DNA of 10,058 nucleotides from Hyphomonas sp. (GCA_024743015.1 JANSXJ010000115.1:1-10058); one strand, 5' to 3'; positions 1 to 7,832 are shown, counted from the first letter of the stretch. Notes: a model not told the origin generated them from the letters alone. Translations and numbers: made by a program.

Positions 1-60
1 ATGTCTGACCAGAAGCCGGAAGCCGGCGAGGTCCGGATGGAGATCGAACATGTCCTCTAG
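1..60 (+). CDS. 3' end of an unidentified upstream gene (partial)
   Basis: Frame 1 is open from the first base and ends at TAG (58-60), giving 19 residues that finish EIEHVL. An ATG happens to lie at position 1, but a 19-codon gene is unlikely, so this is most probably the C-terminal tail of a gene beginning outside the window. Its last 11 nt overlap the start of the next gene (ATG at 50), which suggests translational coupling and a shared operon. The tail is too short to identify a family. Confidence 0.5.
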   Translation: MSDQKPEAGEVRMEIEHVL

Positions 61-1657
61 ACCTGCGCTGAGCGCGGTCCTGGCAATTGGGCTAGGGCTC
101 TGCGGCAATGCTGCGGCGCAGGTCGAGTCTGAAAGCCTGGGTGATATCAGCGCCTGGGGACAACGTTATCTCTCCGTCGGCGAGCCGGAATTTCCGTCCA
201 ATCTTTGGCGGTATTCCGATGATGACACATTGCTGGCCCTGATGCAGTCGGTGCGTACCGCTGACCTGAGTCCTGCCGAGCGCCGATTGCTCCGCCGGGC
301 AGTCCTGTCGCCTGCCACCCGGCCACTGGGGACGAAGGCGGAGGCGCTGCTGGCTGAACGCGCGCGCCTGATGCTGGAACTCGGTGAGGAGCGGGCCGCG
401 GCGGACCTGGTGCCGCAACTTGAGGAAGAAACGCTGGGTCTGGACGCCGAAACGCTGGCGGTGGATCTTGAAATGGCGAGCGGTCAGGAACTTTCGGCCT
501 GTTCAGAGCTTGATGGCCCGGTTCGCGATGGCGGCTACTGGCTGAAGCTCCGTGCCGTTTGCGCGGTCTTGCAGGACAATGTCGCGGGGGCGCAAATCGC
601 AATTGAGGTCGCTGAGTCTCAAGGCGTGATGGACGAATGGACCGTGGCTGCAATCTTCGCGGCAGCAGGCGACGCGCCCAATCCGCCTGAAGCGCGCTAT
701 GATAACGGCCTTAACATCGCGCTGTCTGCAAAAGCCGACCTCGACACGGCGAACGTGGAACCCGCAATCGAGCGGCCAGGGCTGGCCGCAGCGATCGCGC
801 GACGCCCGGGTGTTCCGGGAGACCTGCGCGTGCTTTTTGCCGAAGCGGCCAGCGAATTCGCGCTGATCGATGCCTCAGATCGCCGGGATATCCTGCTCTC
901 GCGCCTCGAGGACCCGGAATATGAGCCCGCCGACGCCGTGGAACAAGCATTGAGAGACCTGACGGACCCGCTGACGAGCGACGAAACGCGCTCCGCCAGC
1001 GTCGCAGAAGTCTTGTCGAGCGCAGCCAGTGAAGGGGTGGCGCACTATCGCAGCATCGCGGACCTGTTCGCGACCGACCTTGAGCAATTGCCACAAAACG
1101 AGGCAACCGCGGCTCATGCCCTGACTTTCGCAAGGGCGGCGCTGATGGCAGGGGAACCAGACCTTTCTCAGACCTGGCTAACGACTTTTCGATCATTCGC
1201 ATCTGTACCCGCAGATCCGTTCGACCAGGCTGTCTTGAACGCGGCGCAGGCGATTGCGGGCGGCGAAACCTCACCGGCAGCGCTTAGATCGATCGAGAAG
1301 CGATTGATCACAACAGCCAGCTCGACCGAGCGAGAAATTCAGGCCGTGAACATTCTGACGCTATGGACCGGTCTCGGCATCCCGGTTTCGCCAATCGGGC
1401 GGGATTTCGTTTCGCAAACCACAGACCGGGGCGAAAGGCTTGCACAGGGTCATGTGACGAGCTTGAAAGCCGCGGCCCGAGCTGGCGCGAGAGGTGAAAC
1501 TGCCCTCATGGTACTCGCCATCTCTCAAGGCGACACAAGCGCGCTCGCCGGTCCTGACATAATCACCTTGCTTGAGGCGCTCATCACAATCGGTGCGGAC
1601 GATGTTGCCCGCGATTTCGCGCTGGAAACCAGCCGGTTCTGGAAGGATACAGACTGA
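50..1657 (+). CDS. Secreted alpha-helical protein of unknown function
   Basis: This 535-residue protein begins with a Sec signal peptide: a short basic start, a hydrophobic core at about residues 6-19, and a likely signal peptidase I site after NAAA (A23/Q24). The mature protein should be periplasmic or exported. The rest is rich in Ala, Leu, Glu and Arg with regular amphipathic helices, like a TPR-type or other helical solenoid, although I see no clean TPR consensus. Two cysteines in the mature part (C151 and C171) flank a YWLK segment and could form a disulphide. There is no transmembrane segment after the signal and no catalytic motif I recognise. ATG 50 lies inside the end of the preceding gene, with a purine-rich GGATGGAG upstream as a plausible ribosome binding site. 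The stop (TGA 1655-1657) overlaps the next gene's ATG by one base. I do not recognise the family; a helical scaffold or assembly role is only an inference. Confidence 0.85.
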   Translation: MSSRPALSAVLAIGLGLCGNAAAQVESESLGDISAWGQRYLSVGEPEFPSNLWRYSDDDTLLALMQSVRTADLSPAERRLLRRAVLSPATRPLGTKAEALLAERARLMLELGEERAAADLVPQLEEETLGLDAETLAVDLEMASGQELSACSELDGPVRDGGYWLKLRAVCAVLQDNVAGAQIAIEVAESQGVMDEWTVAAIFAAAGDAPNPPEARYDNGLNIALSAKADLDTANVEPAIERPGLAAAIARRPGVPGDLRVLFAEAASEFALIDASDRRDILLSRLEDPEYEPADAVEQALRDLTDPLTSDETRSASVAEVLSSAASEGVAHYRSIADLFATDLEQLPQNEATAAHALTFARAALMAGEPDLSQTWLTTFRSFASVPADPFDQAVLNAAQAIAGGETSPAALRSIEKRLITTASSTEREIQAVNILTLWTGLGIPVSPIGRDFVSQTTDRGERLAQGHVTSLKAAARAGARGETALMVLAISQGDTSALAGPDIITLLEALITIGADDVARDFALETSRFWKDTD

Positions 1658-2406
1658 TGAGAATCGCACTTACCGCCCTGACGCTCCTCACGCTTGGCGG
1701 TTGCGTCGGCGTCGAAGCCCATCACCATCATGACGATGATGCAGTGCGACCGCCGCCTGGATCCAACCTGACGCTCCGCGGACCCATCACGATCTCGGAT
1801 GATCTTGAAGTCATCATTTCTGATGTCGTCATTCCTGCCGGGGCCACCGTGCCCCGCCATTACCATCCAGGCGAGGAATTCGTCTATGTCATCGAGGGCT
1901 CAGCGGTTCATGTCGAAGCTGGTAAACCCGATCAGGTCCTGAGCGCGGGCGATGCCTATGTCATCCCGCCTGAAGCAGAACATGCTCCGCGCGGTGGACC
2001 GGACGGCGCCCGGGCGATCGTGTTTCGGGTCCATAAGACCGGCCTGCCAGAACGTGTAAACATTCGCGACGGTGGTCCCGTGCCGGACGTGCAGTCGTTC
2101 GATACAGCTGCACACGCTGACCGCATCACGCACCTGATGGACAATATTCAGTCCCGCGGGGACTATCATTGCCACGCAATGGCGAGCCCTGCCACGATGT
2201 GCCACCTGGAGAATGGGCGCGAGCTCTATGCCTTTACCGAGCCGGGGCACAGTGCGCACCCCGCCGCTTTGTTCCGGGGCTTCGTGCTCTCCGATAACGG
2301 TACGCCGCAGCTCGAAGAAAGCGGATGGGGCGCCGGTGACGCAGATGCCGCGACGCGGTTCTTCAATTCTGTAACCATGTGGCCGGAGACCAGAGGCGAC
2401 GAGTAG
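1657..2406 (+). CDS. Cupin-fold lipoprotein with His/Asp-rich linker
   Basis: This 249-residue protein has a lipoprotein signal peptide with lipobox L13-G-G-C16. Residue +2 is Val rather than Asp, which favours outer-membrane sorting under the E. coli rule. A short linker follows with four His (22-25) and three Asp (26-28). Residues about 45-125 form one cupin domain. Motif 1 supplies H68, H70 and E74 (pattern G-x5-H-x-H-x3-E-x6-G) and motif 2 supplies H109 in a G-x5-P-rich loop, so all four usual metal ligands are present. The C-terminal part (about 150-249) is not a clear second cupin, but it holds an HCH triplet (171-173), C182-H183, H198 and H201. The start is fixed by a TGATG junction with the upstream gene. 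The metal, substrate and reaction are unknown; a periplasm-facing dioxygenase, isomerase, metal-binding or sensory role is possible. The gene converges on hisA with 24 bases between the stop codons. Confidence 0.85.
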   Translation: MRIALTALTLLTLGGCVGVEAHHHHDDDAVRPPPGSNLTLRGPITISDDLEVIISDVVIPAGATVPRHYHPGEEFVYVIEGSAVHVEAGKPDQVLSAGDAYVIPPEAEHAPRGGPDGARAIVFRVHKTGLPERVNIRDGGPVPDVQSFDTAAHADRITHLMDNIQSRGDYHCHAMASPATMCHLENGRELYAFTEPGHSAHPAALFRGFVLSDNGTPQLEESGWGAGDADAATRFFNSVTMWPETRGDE

Positions 2407-2430
2407 CGAGGACCGCGAACAGAGCGCGCG

Positions 2431-3162
2431 CTAGGCCGCAGCCTCGAGCGCTTCTTCAGGTTTCAGATCGCCATCATATAAAGCGCGCCCAAGGATCGAC
2501 CCGGCAATGGGGCGAGTGCCCTGGTGCGCCCGCAGATCATGAATGTCCTGAACGCTCGCCACGCCTCCACTGGCAATCACCGGTATGGAGACAGCGTCGG
2601 CGAGCGCACCCGTAAATCCGACATTCACGCCGGTCTTCATGCCATCGCGAGCAATATCCGTCACAATCAACGCAGCCACGCCGCAGCCTTCAAACGCTTT
2701 CGCAAGATCTATTGCAGACATGTCGGACGTCTCGGCCCAGCCCTCGACCGCGACCATGCCATCCTTGGCGTCGATTCCGACGACAATCTGCCCCGGCAAA
2801 GCGCGCGCGGCATCTTTGACCAGCTCCGGGTTCCTCAGGGCCGCGGTTCCCAGAATGACCCGCGAAATTCCGGCCTCGAGCCAGGCATCAATGTGCGCGC
2901 GCGTGCGGATCCCCCCGCCAAGCTGAACCGGCACATCCGTCGCCTCAAGGATCGCCTTCACCGCCTCCGTGTTGGCGCTTTCGCCTTCGAAGGCCCCGTT
3001 GAGGTCGACCACATGCAGGTTTTTGAAACCTGCTGTCTTGAAGCGATTGGCCTGATCGCCCGGATTGGGATTGTAGGACGTCACCTGATCCATTTCGCCG
3101 CGCAGCAAGCGGACACACTGGCCATCCTTGAGGTCGATCGCGGGGTAGAGTTGAAAGCTCAT
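2431..3162 (-). CDS. hisA: Phosphoribosylformimino-5-aminoimidazole carboxamide ribotide isomerase (HisA)
   Basis: HisA catalyses the Amadori isomerisation of ProFAR to PRFAR, the fourth step of histidine biosynthesis, in the cytoplasm. The 243-residue protein is a (beta/alpha)8 barrel of the usual family length. Visible marks are the N-terminal YPAIDLKDG with the catalytic Asp at D10, the second catalytic Asp at D131 in VGIDAKDG, and the phosphate-binding loops LGGGIR (81-86), IASGGV (196-201) and [11 protein letters not shown] near the C-terminus. The frame is open further upstream from a TTG at 3174, but the ATG at 3162 gives the normal HisA N-terminus and overlaps the hisH stop as ATGA, so I chose it. 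hisA is the last gene of this - strand unit: hisF, which often follows it, is absent, and a convergent + strand lipoprotein gene occupies that place. Confidence 0.97.
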   Translation of the reverse strand: MSFQLYPAIDLKDGQCVRLLRGEMDQVTSYNPNPGDQANRFKTAGFKNLHVVDLNGAFEGESANTEAVKAILEATDVPVQLGGGIRTRAHIDAWLEAGISRVILGTAALRNPELVKDAARALPGQIVVGIDAKDGMVAVEGWAETSDMSAIDLAKAFEGCGVAALIVTDIARDGMKTGVNVGFTGALADAVSIPVIASGGVASVQDIHDLRAHQGTRPIAGSILGRALYDGDLKPEEALEAAA

Positions 3163-3803
3163 GAGGGGTTCCAAAGCACGAAATTGGAGAGGATTTGCAA
3201 GCCGACGCGCTGACTCTTTTCCGGGTGGAACTGAGTCGCAAAGATATTATCGCGGGCGACGGCGGCAATAATCGTTTCGCCATACTCAGTCGTCGCAGCC
3301 ACGTCAGCGTCCGCGGGATTTCGGTACGCGTAGGAGTGCGTGAAATAGACGTGCGGATCATCGCCCAGCCCCGCCAGGACGGGATGATCCTGTTTCAGAT
3401 CAAGCGCGTTCCACCCCATGTGAGGCACGACAAGTCCACCACCCGGGGCGATACGGTCGATATCGCCCGGCACCCAGTTGAGACCCGGTGTTTCGCCATC
3501 CTCGAGCCCCCGTGTCGCCAGCAATTGCTGGCCAACACAAATCCCGAAGAACGGCACTCCCCGATTCAGGACCGCCTCTTCTAGGGCCTCCACCAGGCCA
3601 TCGCGGGCGCGCAGGTTTTCAGCGCAGTCCGCGAAGTGACCGACACCGGGCAGCACGATCCGGTCCGCCAGAGAAATTGCGGACGGATCCGCGGTGATTC
3701 TGATTTCTCGGGTTTTTTTGGCATTGTTCGATGCAACGCGCAGCGCCCGCGCGGCGCTGTGCAGGTTACCGGAGCCATAATCAATGAGGGCGATCATCTT
3801 CAT
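3159..3803 (-). CDS. hisH: Imidazole glycerol phosphate synthase glutaminase subunit (HisH)
   Basis: HisH hydrolyses glutamine and passes ammonia to HisF, which converts PRFAR to imidazole glycerol phosphate and AICAR. The 214-residue protein is a class I glutamine amidotransferase. It opens with [14 protein letters not shown], has the oxyanion strand around LPGVGHF, the nucleophile Cys89 in GICVGQQLL (many relatives have GICLGMQLL), and His193 and Glu195 in TQFHPEKS. In-frame ATG codons lie at 3815, 3803 and 3797, and a TTG at 3833. I chose 3803 because [10 protein letters not shown] matches the family start; 3797 is nearly as good. The end overlaps hisA by 4 nt, so the two are translationally coupled. 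Its obligate partner HisF is not in this window. Confidence 0.95.
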   Translation of the reverse strand: MKMIALIDYGSGNLHSAARALRVASNNAKKTREIRITADPSAISLADRIVLPGVGHFADCAENLRARDGLVEALEEAVLNRGVPFFGICVGQQLLATRGLEDGETPGLNWVPGDIDRIAPGGGLVVPHMGWNALDLKQDHPVLAGLGDDPHVYFTHSYAYRNPADADVAATTEYGETIIAAVARDNIFATQFHPEKSQRVGLQILSNFVLWNPS

Positions 3804-3951
3804 GGCTGCGCCCATAACCGAGACTTCGAGCAAGGGAAAGAGGCCAGTCCGCCTTTACAGTGTGCATTGCGCGACGAGAGTCTGGCCATCCCCTTCCTGA
3901 CGCGGCAATTATAGGTTCAGTAGCTCAAATCAAGTTCCGGAGAACGTTCAA
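3804..3951. promoter_or_regulatory. Divergent intergenic region between hisH and the reductase gene
   Basis: These 148 bases must hold the promoter for the leftward hisHA unit and the one for the rightward reductase gene. I see an AT-rich patch (ATTATA near 3908-3913) that could be a -10 element for the rightward gene, but no -35 at acceptable spacing, so no exact promoter is called. A GANTC site (GAGTC) lies at 3878-3882. A good ribosome binding site, GGAGAA (3939-3944), sits 7 nt before the reductase ATG. Confidence 0.5.
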
Positions 3952-5091
3952 ATGTCCCTACCCGAAAAATATCTGCAAATGGTCTCCACCGTGACCGAAG
4001 ACGGCACGCTGCGAATGGAGCTGGTCGAAAAGGAAATGCCAGACCCGAAACCCGGGCAGATCATTGTTCGCGTCGAAGCCACGCCGATCAATCCGTCAGA
4101 TCATGGGGTGATGTTCGGATGGTCGAACATGGCGGCTGCTGCCAGCACCGGCTCGGGAAAGGACACGGTGCTGACCGCCCCAGTGCCAGAGCAGGGCATG
4201 CGCATGATGAAAGCGCGGATCGGACAAGCGCTTCCGGTTGGAAACGAAGGCGCTGGCACCGTCGTAGCGGCAGGTGAAGGCGATTACGCCCAAAGCCTGC
4301 TCGGTCGAACGGTCGCTGTGATGGGGGGCGGCATGTATGGCGAGTATCGTGCTGTCGACGCCATGATGGCGCTGCCTTTGCACGAAGGAAACACCGCGAA
4401 GGAAGGCGCTTCCTGTTTCGTCAACCCGCTCACCGCGCTCTGCTTCCTCGAAACGATGCGGATGGAAGGCCACACCGCCATCGTCCACACCGCCGCGGCG
4501 TCCAACCTTGGTCAAATGCTCAACCGGATTTGTCAGGCCGACGGCGTTGAGCTGGTCAACATCGTGCGCAAACCCGAGCAGGAAGAGATCCTGCGGGGCC
4601 TCGGGGCAAAATATATTGTCAATTCAAGCAAGGACAGCTTCATGTCCGACCTGATCGACGCCATTCATGAAACCGGCGCAACGCTTGGCTTTGACGCAAC
4701 TGGCGGTGGCAAGCTCGCCTCCGATATCCTGACCGCGATGGAAGGCGCTGCCGCGCGCACGCCTGGCGCTTACAGCATCTATGGCTCCGTCGCTCACAAA
4801 CAGGTCTATCTCTATGGCGGTCTGGACACATCCCCAACGACCCTCAGCCGCGGCTATGGCATGGCCTGGGGTGTTGGCGGATGGCTTTTGCCAAACTTCC
4901 TCGCCAAGGCTGGCCAGGACGTCGCCGTTCGCCTGCGCAAGCGTGTCGCGGACGAGCTCACGACGACATTTGCCAGCCACTATACAGGTGAGCTTTCCCT
5001 CTCGGAGGCTTTGCAGGCCGAAAATGTGGCGAAATACAACGCCAAGACGACGGGCCAGAAATATCTGATCTGTCCTCAGAAGGCTATTTAG
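3952..5091 (+). CDS. Zinc-independent medium-chain dehydrogenase/reductase (quinone or enoyl-thioester reductase-like)
   Basis: This 379-residue protein belongs to the medium-chain dehydrogenase/reductase superfamily. The N-terminal GroES-like domain (about 1-160) contains [14 protein letters not shown] (40-52) and [10 protein letters not shown] (95-104). It lacks the Cys/His set of zinc alcohol dehydrogenases, so it is probably zinc-independent. The Rossmann domain (about 165-300) has a nucleotide loop, [13 protein letters not shown] (178-190), in place of the usual AxxGxxG, followed by [17 protein letters not shown] and GFDATGGG. From memory this resembles the ETR_like_1 subgroup near 2-enoyl thioester reductases and quinone oxidoreductases. 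It should reduce an activated double bond or quinone with NAD(P)H, substrate unknown. GGAGAA (3939-3944) supports the ATG. It sits antisense between hisH and hisB with no evident link to histidine synthesis, and its stop codon overlaps the hisB stop. Confidence 0.9.
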   Translation: MSLPEKYLQMVSTVTEDGTLRMELVEKEMPDPKPGQIIVRVEATPINPSDHGVMFGWSNMAAAASTGSGKDTVLTAPVPEQGMRMMKARIGQALPVGNEGAGTVVAAGEGDYAQSLLGRTVAVMGGGMYGEYRAVDAMMALPLHEGNTAKEGASCFVNPLTALCFLETMRMEGHTAIVHTAAASNLGQMLNRICQADGVELVNIVRKPEQEEILRGLGAKYIVNSSKDSFMSDLIDAIHETGATLGFDATGGGKLASDILTAMEGAAARTPGAYSIYGSVAHKQVYLYGGLDTSPTTLSRGYGMAWGVGGWLLPNFLAKAGQDVAVRLRKRVADELTTTFASHYTGELSLSEALQAENVAKYNAKTTGQKYLICPQKAI

Positions 5092-5681
5092 AGACTACCC
5101 TTGGTACTGGCGGGCGCCCCGGCAAGCTTTGCATCCGGGGTGACCGCCATGCGCAAGGCGCGCGCCACCGCCTTGAAGCAGCTCTCGGCAATGTGGTGAT
5201 TGTTCTCGCCATACAGATTCTCGACGTGGAGGCACATACCGCCATTGCCTGCGAGCGCCTGGAAGAATTCCTTGAACAGCTCGGTATCCATGTCGCCGAT
5301 CTTGTCGCGATCAAAGCCCACGTTCCAAACGAAGTAAGGGCGCTTGCAGAGATCGATCGCGGCTCGGCTGAGGGTTTCATCCATTGGTAGATAAGCGTGC
5401 CCGTAGCGGGTGATCCCAGCAAAATCACCCAGCGCGGACTTGATCGCCTGACCAATGACAATTCCGGTATCCTCAACCGTATGGTGTCCATCAATGTGCA
5501 GGTCGCCCTTCGCTTTTACCGTGAGATCGATGAAGGAATGTCGTCCAAGCGCGTCGAGCATATGGTCAAAAAAGCCAATGCCTGTCGCGATATTCGTCTT
5601 GCCAGTGCCATCAAGATTCACGGTCACCGTGATATCAGTTTCCTTGGTCTTACGAGAGATTTTAGCGGTTCTGTCGGTCAT
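5088..5681 (-). CDS. hisB: Imidazoleglycerol-phosphate dehydratase (HisB)
   Basis: HisB removes water from imidazole glycerol phosphate to give imidazole acetol phosphate, the sixth step of histidine biosynthesis. The 197-residue protein is the stand-alone dehydratase; the N-terminal HAD phosphatase domain of the enterobacterial fused enzyme is absent. The two manganese-binding repeats are intact: DGHHTVED (64-71) and [10 protein letters not shown] (158-167). [13 protein letters not shown] (37-49) is also diagnostic. An ATG four codons upstream (5693) is possible, but 5681 gives the usual N-terminus (RKTKETDI near residue 10) and family length. The 3' end meets the convergent reductase gene with stop codons overlapping across 5088-5091. 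The upstream region is shared with a divergent phosphodiesterase gene. Confidence 0.96.
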   Translation of the reverse strand: MTDRTAKISRKTKETDITVTVNLDGTGKTNIATGIGFFDHMLDALGRHSFIDLTVKAKGDLHIDGHHTVEDTGIVIGQAIKSALGDFAGITRYGHAYLPMDETLSRAAIDLCKRPYFVWNVGFDRDKIGDMDTELFKEFFQALAGNGGMCLHVENLYGENNHHIAESCFKAVARALRMAVTPDAKLAGAPASTKGSL

Positions 5682-5795
5682 GCGCGTCCACATAGGCTTT
5701 AATCACTCTGTCGACTAGCACAGATCTGTTCACGACTCCCTAAACAATTGTTGCAACAACAGGTTGAGGGTTGAGTCGGGTTAGAAGGCTACTGT
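5682..5795. promoter_or_regulatory. Divergent promoter region of hisB and the c-di-GMP phosphodiesterase, with palindromes
   Basis: This short AT-richer region separates two divergent genes and should contain both promoters. It holds several perfect palindromes: ACAGATCTGT (5720-5729), AACAATTGTT (5743-5752) and TTGTTGCAACAA (5748-5759), the last two overlapping. Next to them is a tandem 7-bp repeat, GGTTGAG (5762-5768 and 5769-5775), and there are two GANTC sites (5734-5738 and 5773-5777). The palindromes look like possible operators for a dimeric regulator. I found no convincing -35/-10 pair on either strand. Confidence 0.45.
5783..5788 (+). promoter_or_regulatory. Ribosome binding site deciding the GTG start of the phosphodiesterase
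   Basis: AGAAGG lies 7 nt before the GTG at 5796. The first in-frame ATG falls at codon 25, inside the first transmembrane helix, so this site is the main support for the GTG start. Confidence 0.6.
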
Positions 5796-7781
5796 GTGAC
5801 ACCGATACGTGCATTAACCAGGTCTGTGGCTAGGGCGAGCTTTTCCAATGTGCTTACATTGGCGGCGATGGCGCTCGGCTTGCTCCTGTCCGGCGTGTTC
5901 ACGGTCTTCTACTTTTCTCAGTCCTGGAATGCCTATGCTCAGGCCCGTCACGATGGCGGAGTACAGATCTCTCACATGCTCGGCACAGCCTATGCTGACG
6001 GTAAAATGCCGGCCATCGAGATGGCCATGGACGGCCCGCTCGCCGGGCGCGCCGTTTTGGAAGATACGCAAGGGCAGGTTATCGCCGGGACGATGGCACC
6101 GGACTTCGCCGACAAGGCCACGACGTTTCCGCTAACACATGATGGAGAGACGCTGGGCACGCTGACCTATGCGACCAGCACCAAATATTCACCCCCCATG
6201 CCTTACTGGCTTGCGGTTCTGGTTTGTTTCGGGATCTCGGCGATTTCGGCACTGATCATGCGGGCATTTGCGCGTTCGGTTGGCCAGTCCGTCGACCAGG
6301 CGACGCAATTGATCAGCAATTACAGTCTCGCAGGTACCGGTCGCCGCCGGGTCACCGACTTCACGTTTTCGGAATTCCGTCAACTCGCGCTTGAAACCAC
6401 CAAGGCGACCCGCCGCGTTGCAAAAGAGCTCGAAAACCTTCGCGCCTCCGCTCGTATCGATGAGCGCACCGGCCTGCTGACAGAGCGCGCCTTCCATGAC
6501 GAAGTCCGCGACACCATTCAGGGTCTCGCGCCGGGTGGCCATGCCGTTCTCGTAACCATCGAATTTGAACCACAGACGCCAGGCGCAGACGGTGCCAATC
6601 TCAGCCTCGCGACCGACGCTCATGCCGAAGTCGCCGACCGGCTCCGCATCTTCGCCTCTCAGTCTGCGGCCAAGCATGGACATTTCCCCGACAATTGGCT
6701 GCTCGGCAGCTTGTTCGCTGAGCAGTACGCCTTGCTGATTAAAGAGAATGTCACGCGCGACGAAACTGCCGCCATCATTCGCGAACTGCTGGGAGAGTTC
6801 CGGATCCCGCTGCGCTTCAATCAACAGACCCTTCCCGTCTCGCTGCGCGGATCCATCGTGCTGATGCCACAGGATGGTGACAGCCTCAGCCGCGTGATGG
6901 ACCGTGGCCAGGCGACGATCGAGGACCTGAAACAAAAGTCCCGCACCGGTTTTGCATTCTACTCTCCAAAGCTCGAGCGCCAACGCGACGCCAAGCTGAA
7001 ACTGGAAGCCGAGCTTCGCCAGGCCGTCGCAGAAGATCGCTTCATCCCGCTCTTCCAGCCCAAGATCGACCTTGAGACGGGCCGCATTTCCGGCACCGAA
7101 GCGCTCGCGCGCTGGCAGCTGGAAAACGGTCGCCTCGTATCGCCATCCGTGTTCATTGAGCTGGCAGAAGAGACCGGTTTGATCAGCCAGATTGGCGAAC
7201 AGATCATGCGAAAAGCTTGCCTGGAAACGGCGAAATGGGCGCAAGAAGGCTTTCGCGTGAACCTGGCGGTGAATGTCTCTCCGCGTCAGTTTGAAAACGA
7301 CAATCTCGCCGAAACCATACTCGACGCCCTGGCAAAGTCCGGACTTCCACCCCGTCAGTTCGAGATCGAGATCACCGAGAGCCTCGCCATTCAGCAGCCG
7401 GAGCGGGTTCGCGCGGTGCTTGAACCCTTGCAGCGCCTCGGCATCAAGCTGGCCATGGATGATTTCGGAACCGGGCACTCAAACCTCGCGGTTCTGACCC
7501 AGCTTGATTTCGACGTCTTCAAGATCGATCGACAGTTTCTGACCGGCACCCCTCACGACCCGCAGGCGAACGCCATTGTCGACATGATATTGTCGATGGC
7601 CAACTCTCTGGAAATGAAAATTGTCGGCGAGGGAATCGAAACCGAGGCTCAGGCCGAATTCCTGACGAAACGCCAGTGCGATATCGGTCAGGGCTTCCTG
7701 TATAGCCCGCCAGTGACCGCGCAGGCTTTCGGAGAAATGCTGAAATCTCAGCCCTTTATGGCGAAACGTCTCAGCGCTTAA
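5796..7781 (+). CDS. Membrane-anchored c-di-GMP phosphodiesterase with degenerate GGDEF and intact EAL domain
   Basis: This 661-residue protein should hydrolyse cyclic di-GMP to pGpG at the inner membrane. A transmembrane helix at about 19-41 and another at about 137-158 enclose a periplasmic segment of roughly 95 residues, a likely sensory part. A linker (about 160-215), possibly HAMP-like, leads into a GGDEF-type domain (about 216-390) that starts RIDERTGLLTERAF. Its signature position reads LGSLFAEQYALLI, so cyclase activity is not expected; such domains often act as regulatory GTP-binding modules. The EAL domain (about 405-655) keeps the catalytic set: E435 in EALARW, N493 in VNVSP, E525 in EIEITES, D555-D556 in DDFGTG, K576 in FKID, and E612/E615 in GEGIET. 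It starts with GTG. It is divergent from hisB and lies 59 bases before hslV with no clear terminator between, so read-through into hslV is possible. The cellular target (motility, attachment, cell cycle) is unknown. Confidence 0.93.
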   Translation: MTPIRALTRSVARASFSNVLTLAAMALGLLLSGVFTVFYFSQSWNAYAQARHDGGVQISHMLGTAYADGKMPAIEMAMDGPLAGRAVLEDTQGQVIAGTMAPDFADKATTFPLTHDGETLGTLTYATSTKYSPPMPYWLAVLVCFGISAISALIMRAFARSVGQSVDQATQLISNYSLAGTGRRRVTDFTFSEFRQLALETTKATRRVAKELENLRASARIDERTGLLTERAFHDEVRDTIQGLAPGGHAVLVTIEFEPQTPGADGANLSLATDAHAEVADRLRIFASQSAAKHGHFPDNWLLGSLFAEQYALLIKENVTRDETAAIIRELLGEFRIPLRFNQQTLPVSLRGSIVLMPQDGDSLSRVMDRGQATIEDLKQKSRTGFAFYSPKLERQRDAKLKLEAELRQAVAEDRFIPLFQPKIDLETGRISGTEALARWQLENGRLVSPSVFIELAEETGLISQIGEQIMRKACLETAKWAQEGFRVNLAVNVSPRQFENDNLAETILDALAKSGLPPRQFEIEITESLAIQQPERVRAVLEPLQRLGIKLAMDDFGTGHSNLAVLTQLDFDVFKIDRQFLTGTPHDPQANAIVDMILSMANSLEMKIVGEGIETEAQAEFLTKRQCDIGQGFLYSPPVTAQAFGEMLKSQPFMAKRLSA

Positions 7782-7803
7782 TCTCAGCTGGCGTGATGTG
7801 GGG

Positions 7804-7832
7804 CTTGCTTTTTCGAGATTCTCGCGCCATTT
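7804..7832 (+). promoter_or_regulatory. Predicted sigma32-type heat-shock promoter of hslV
   Basis: CTTGCTT (7804-7810) fits the conserved CTTG of sigma32 -35 boxes. CGCCATTT (7825-7832) matches the E. coli -10 consensus CCCCATnT at 7 of 8 positions, with 14 nt between the elements. HslUV is a classic heat-shock protease, so the placement makes sense. The spacer carries a perfect inverted repeat, CGAGA-T-TCTCG (7814-7824), with a GANTC site (GATTC, 7817-7821) inside it. The predicted transcript start, 6-8 nt past the -10 box, is at about 7838-7840, directly before the hslV ATG. The call was made by eye. Confidence 0.45.

Noticed and set aside
1720..1740. HHHHDDD as an engineered His tag
   Set aside because: It has mixed His codons, only four His, and sits after a lipobox within a natural coupled operon.
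2407..2446. Possible bidirectional terminator between the lipoprotein gene and hisA, including palindrome AGCGCGCGCT (2423-2432)
   Set aside because: The palindrome has no loop, no T-run follows on either strand, and it overlaps the hisA stop.
3163..3174. TTG start four codons upstream for hisA
   Set aside because: ATG 3162 gives the standard HisA N-terminus and the ATGA overlap with hisH.
2524..3213. 229-residue + strand open frame opposite hisA
   Set aside because: hisA is unmistakable on the other strand. This frame is Arg/His-rich, crosses the hisA-hisH junction and has no motif, so it is a shadow.
3842..3887. GGCCAG (3842-3847) and CTGGCC (3882-3887) as a hairpin or operator pair
   Set aside because: Six-base arms separated by 34 bases in GC-rich DNA are expected by chance, and the flanks do not extend the symmetry.
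5699..5760. CtrA-type site (TTAA-N7-TTAA) in the hisB/phosphodiesterase region
   Set aside because: A TTAA occurs at 5699-5702, but no second half-site lies at the required spacing.
6189..7478. 429-residue open frame on the - strand opposite the phosphodiesterase
   Set aside because: The + strand protein here has complete, recognisable GGDEF/EAL-family sequence. The antisense translation has no family motif and arises from GC-rich codon structure.
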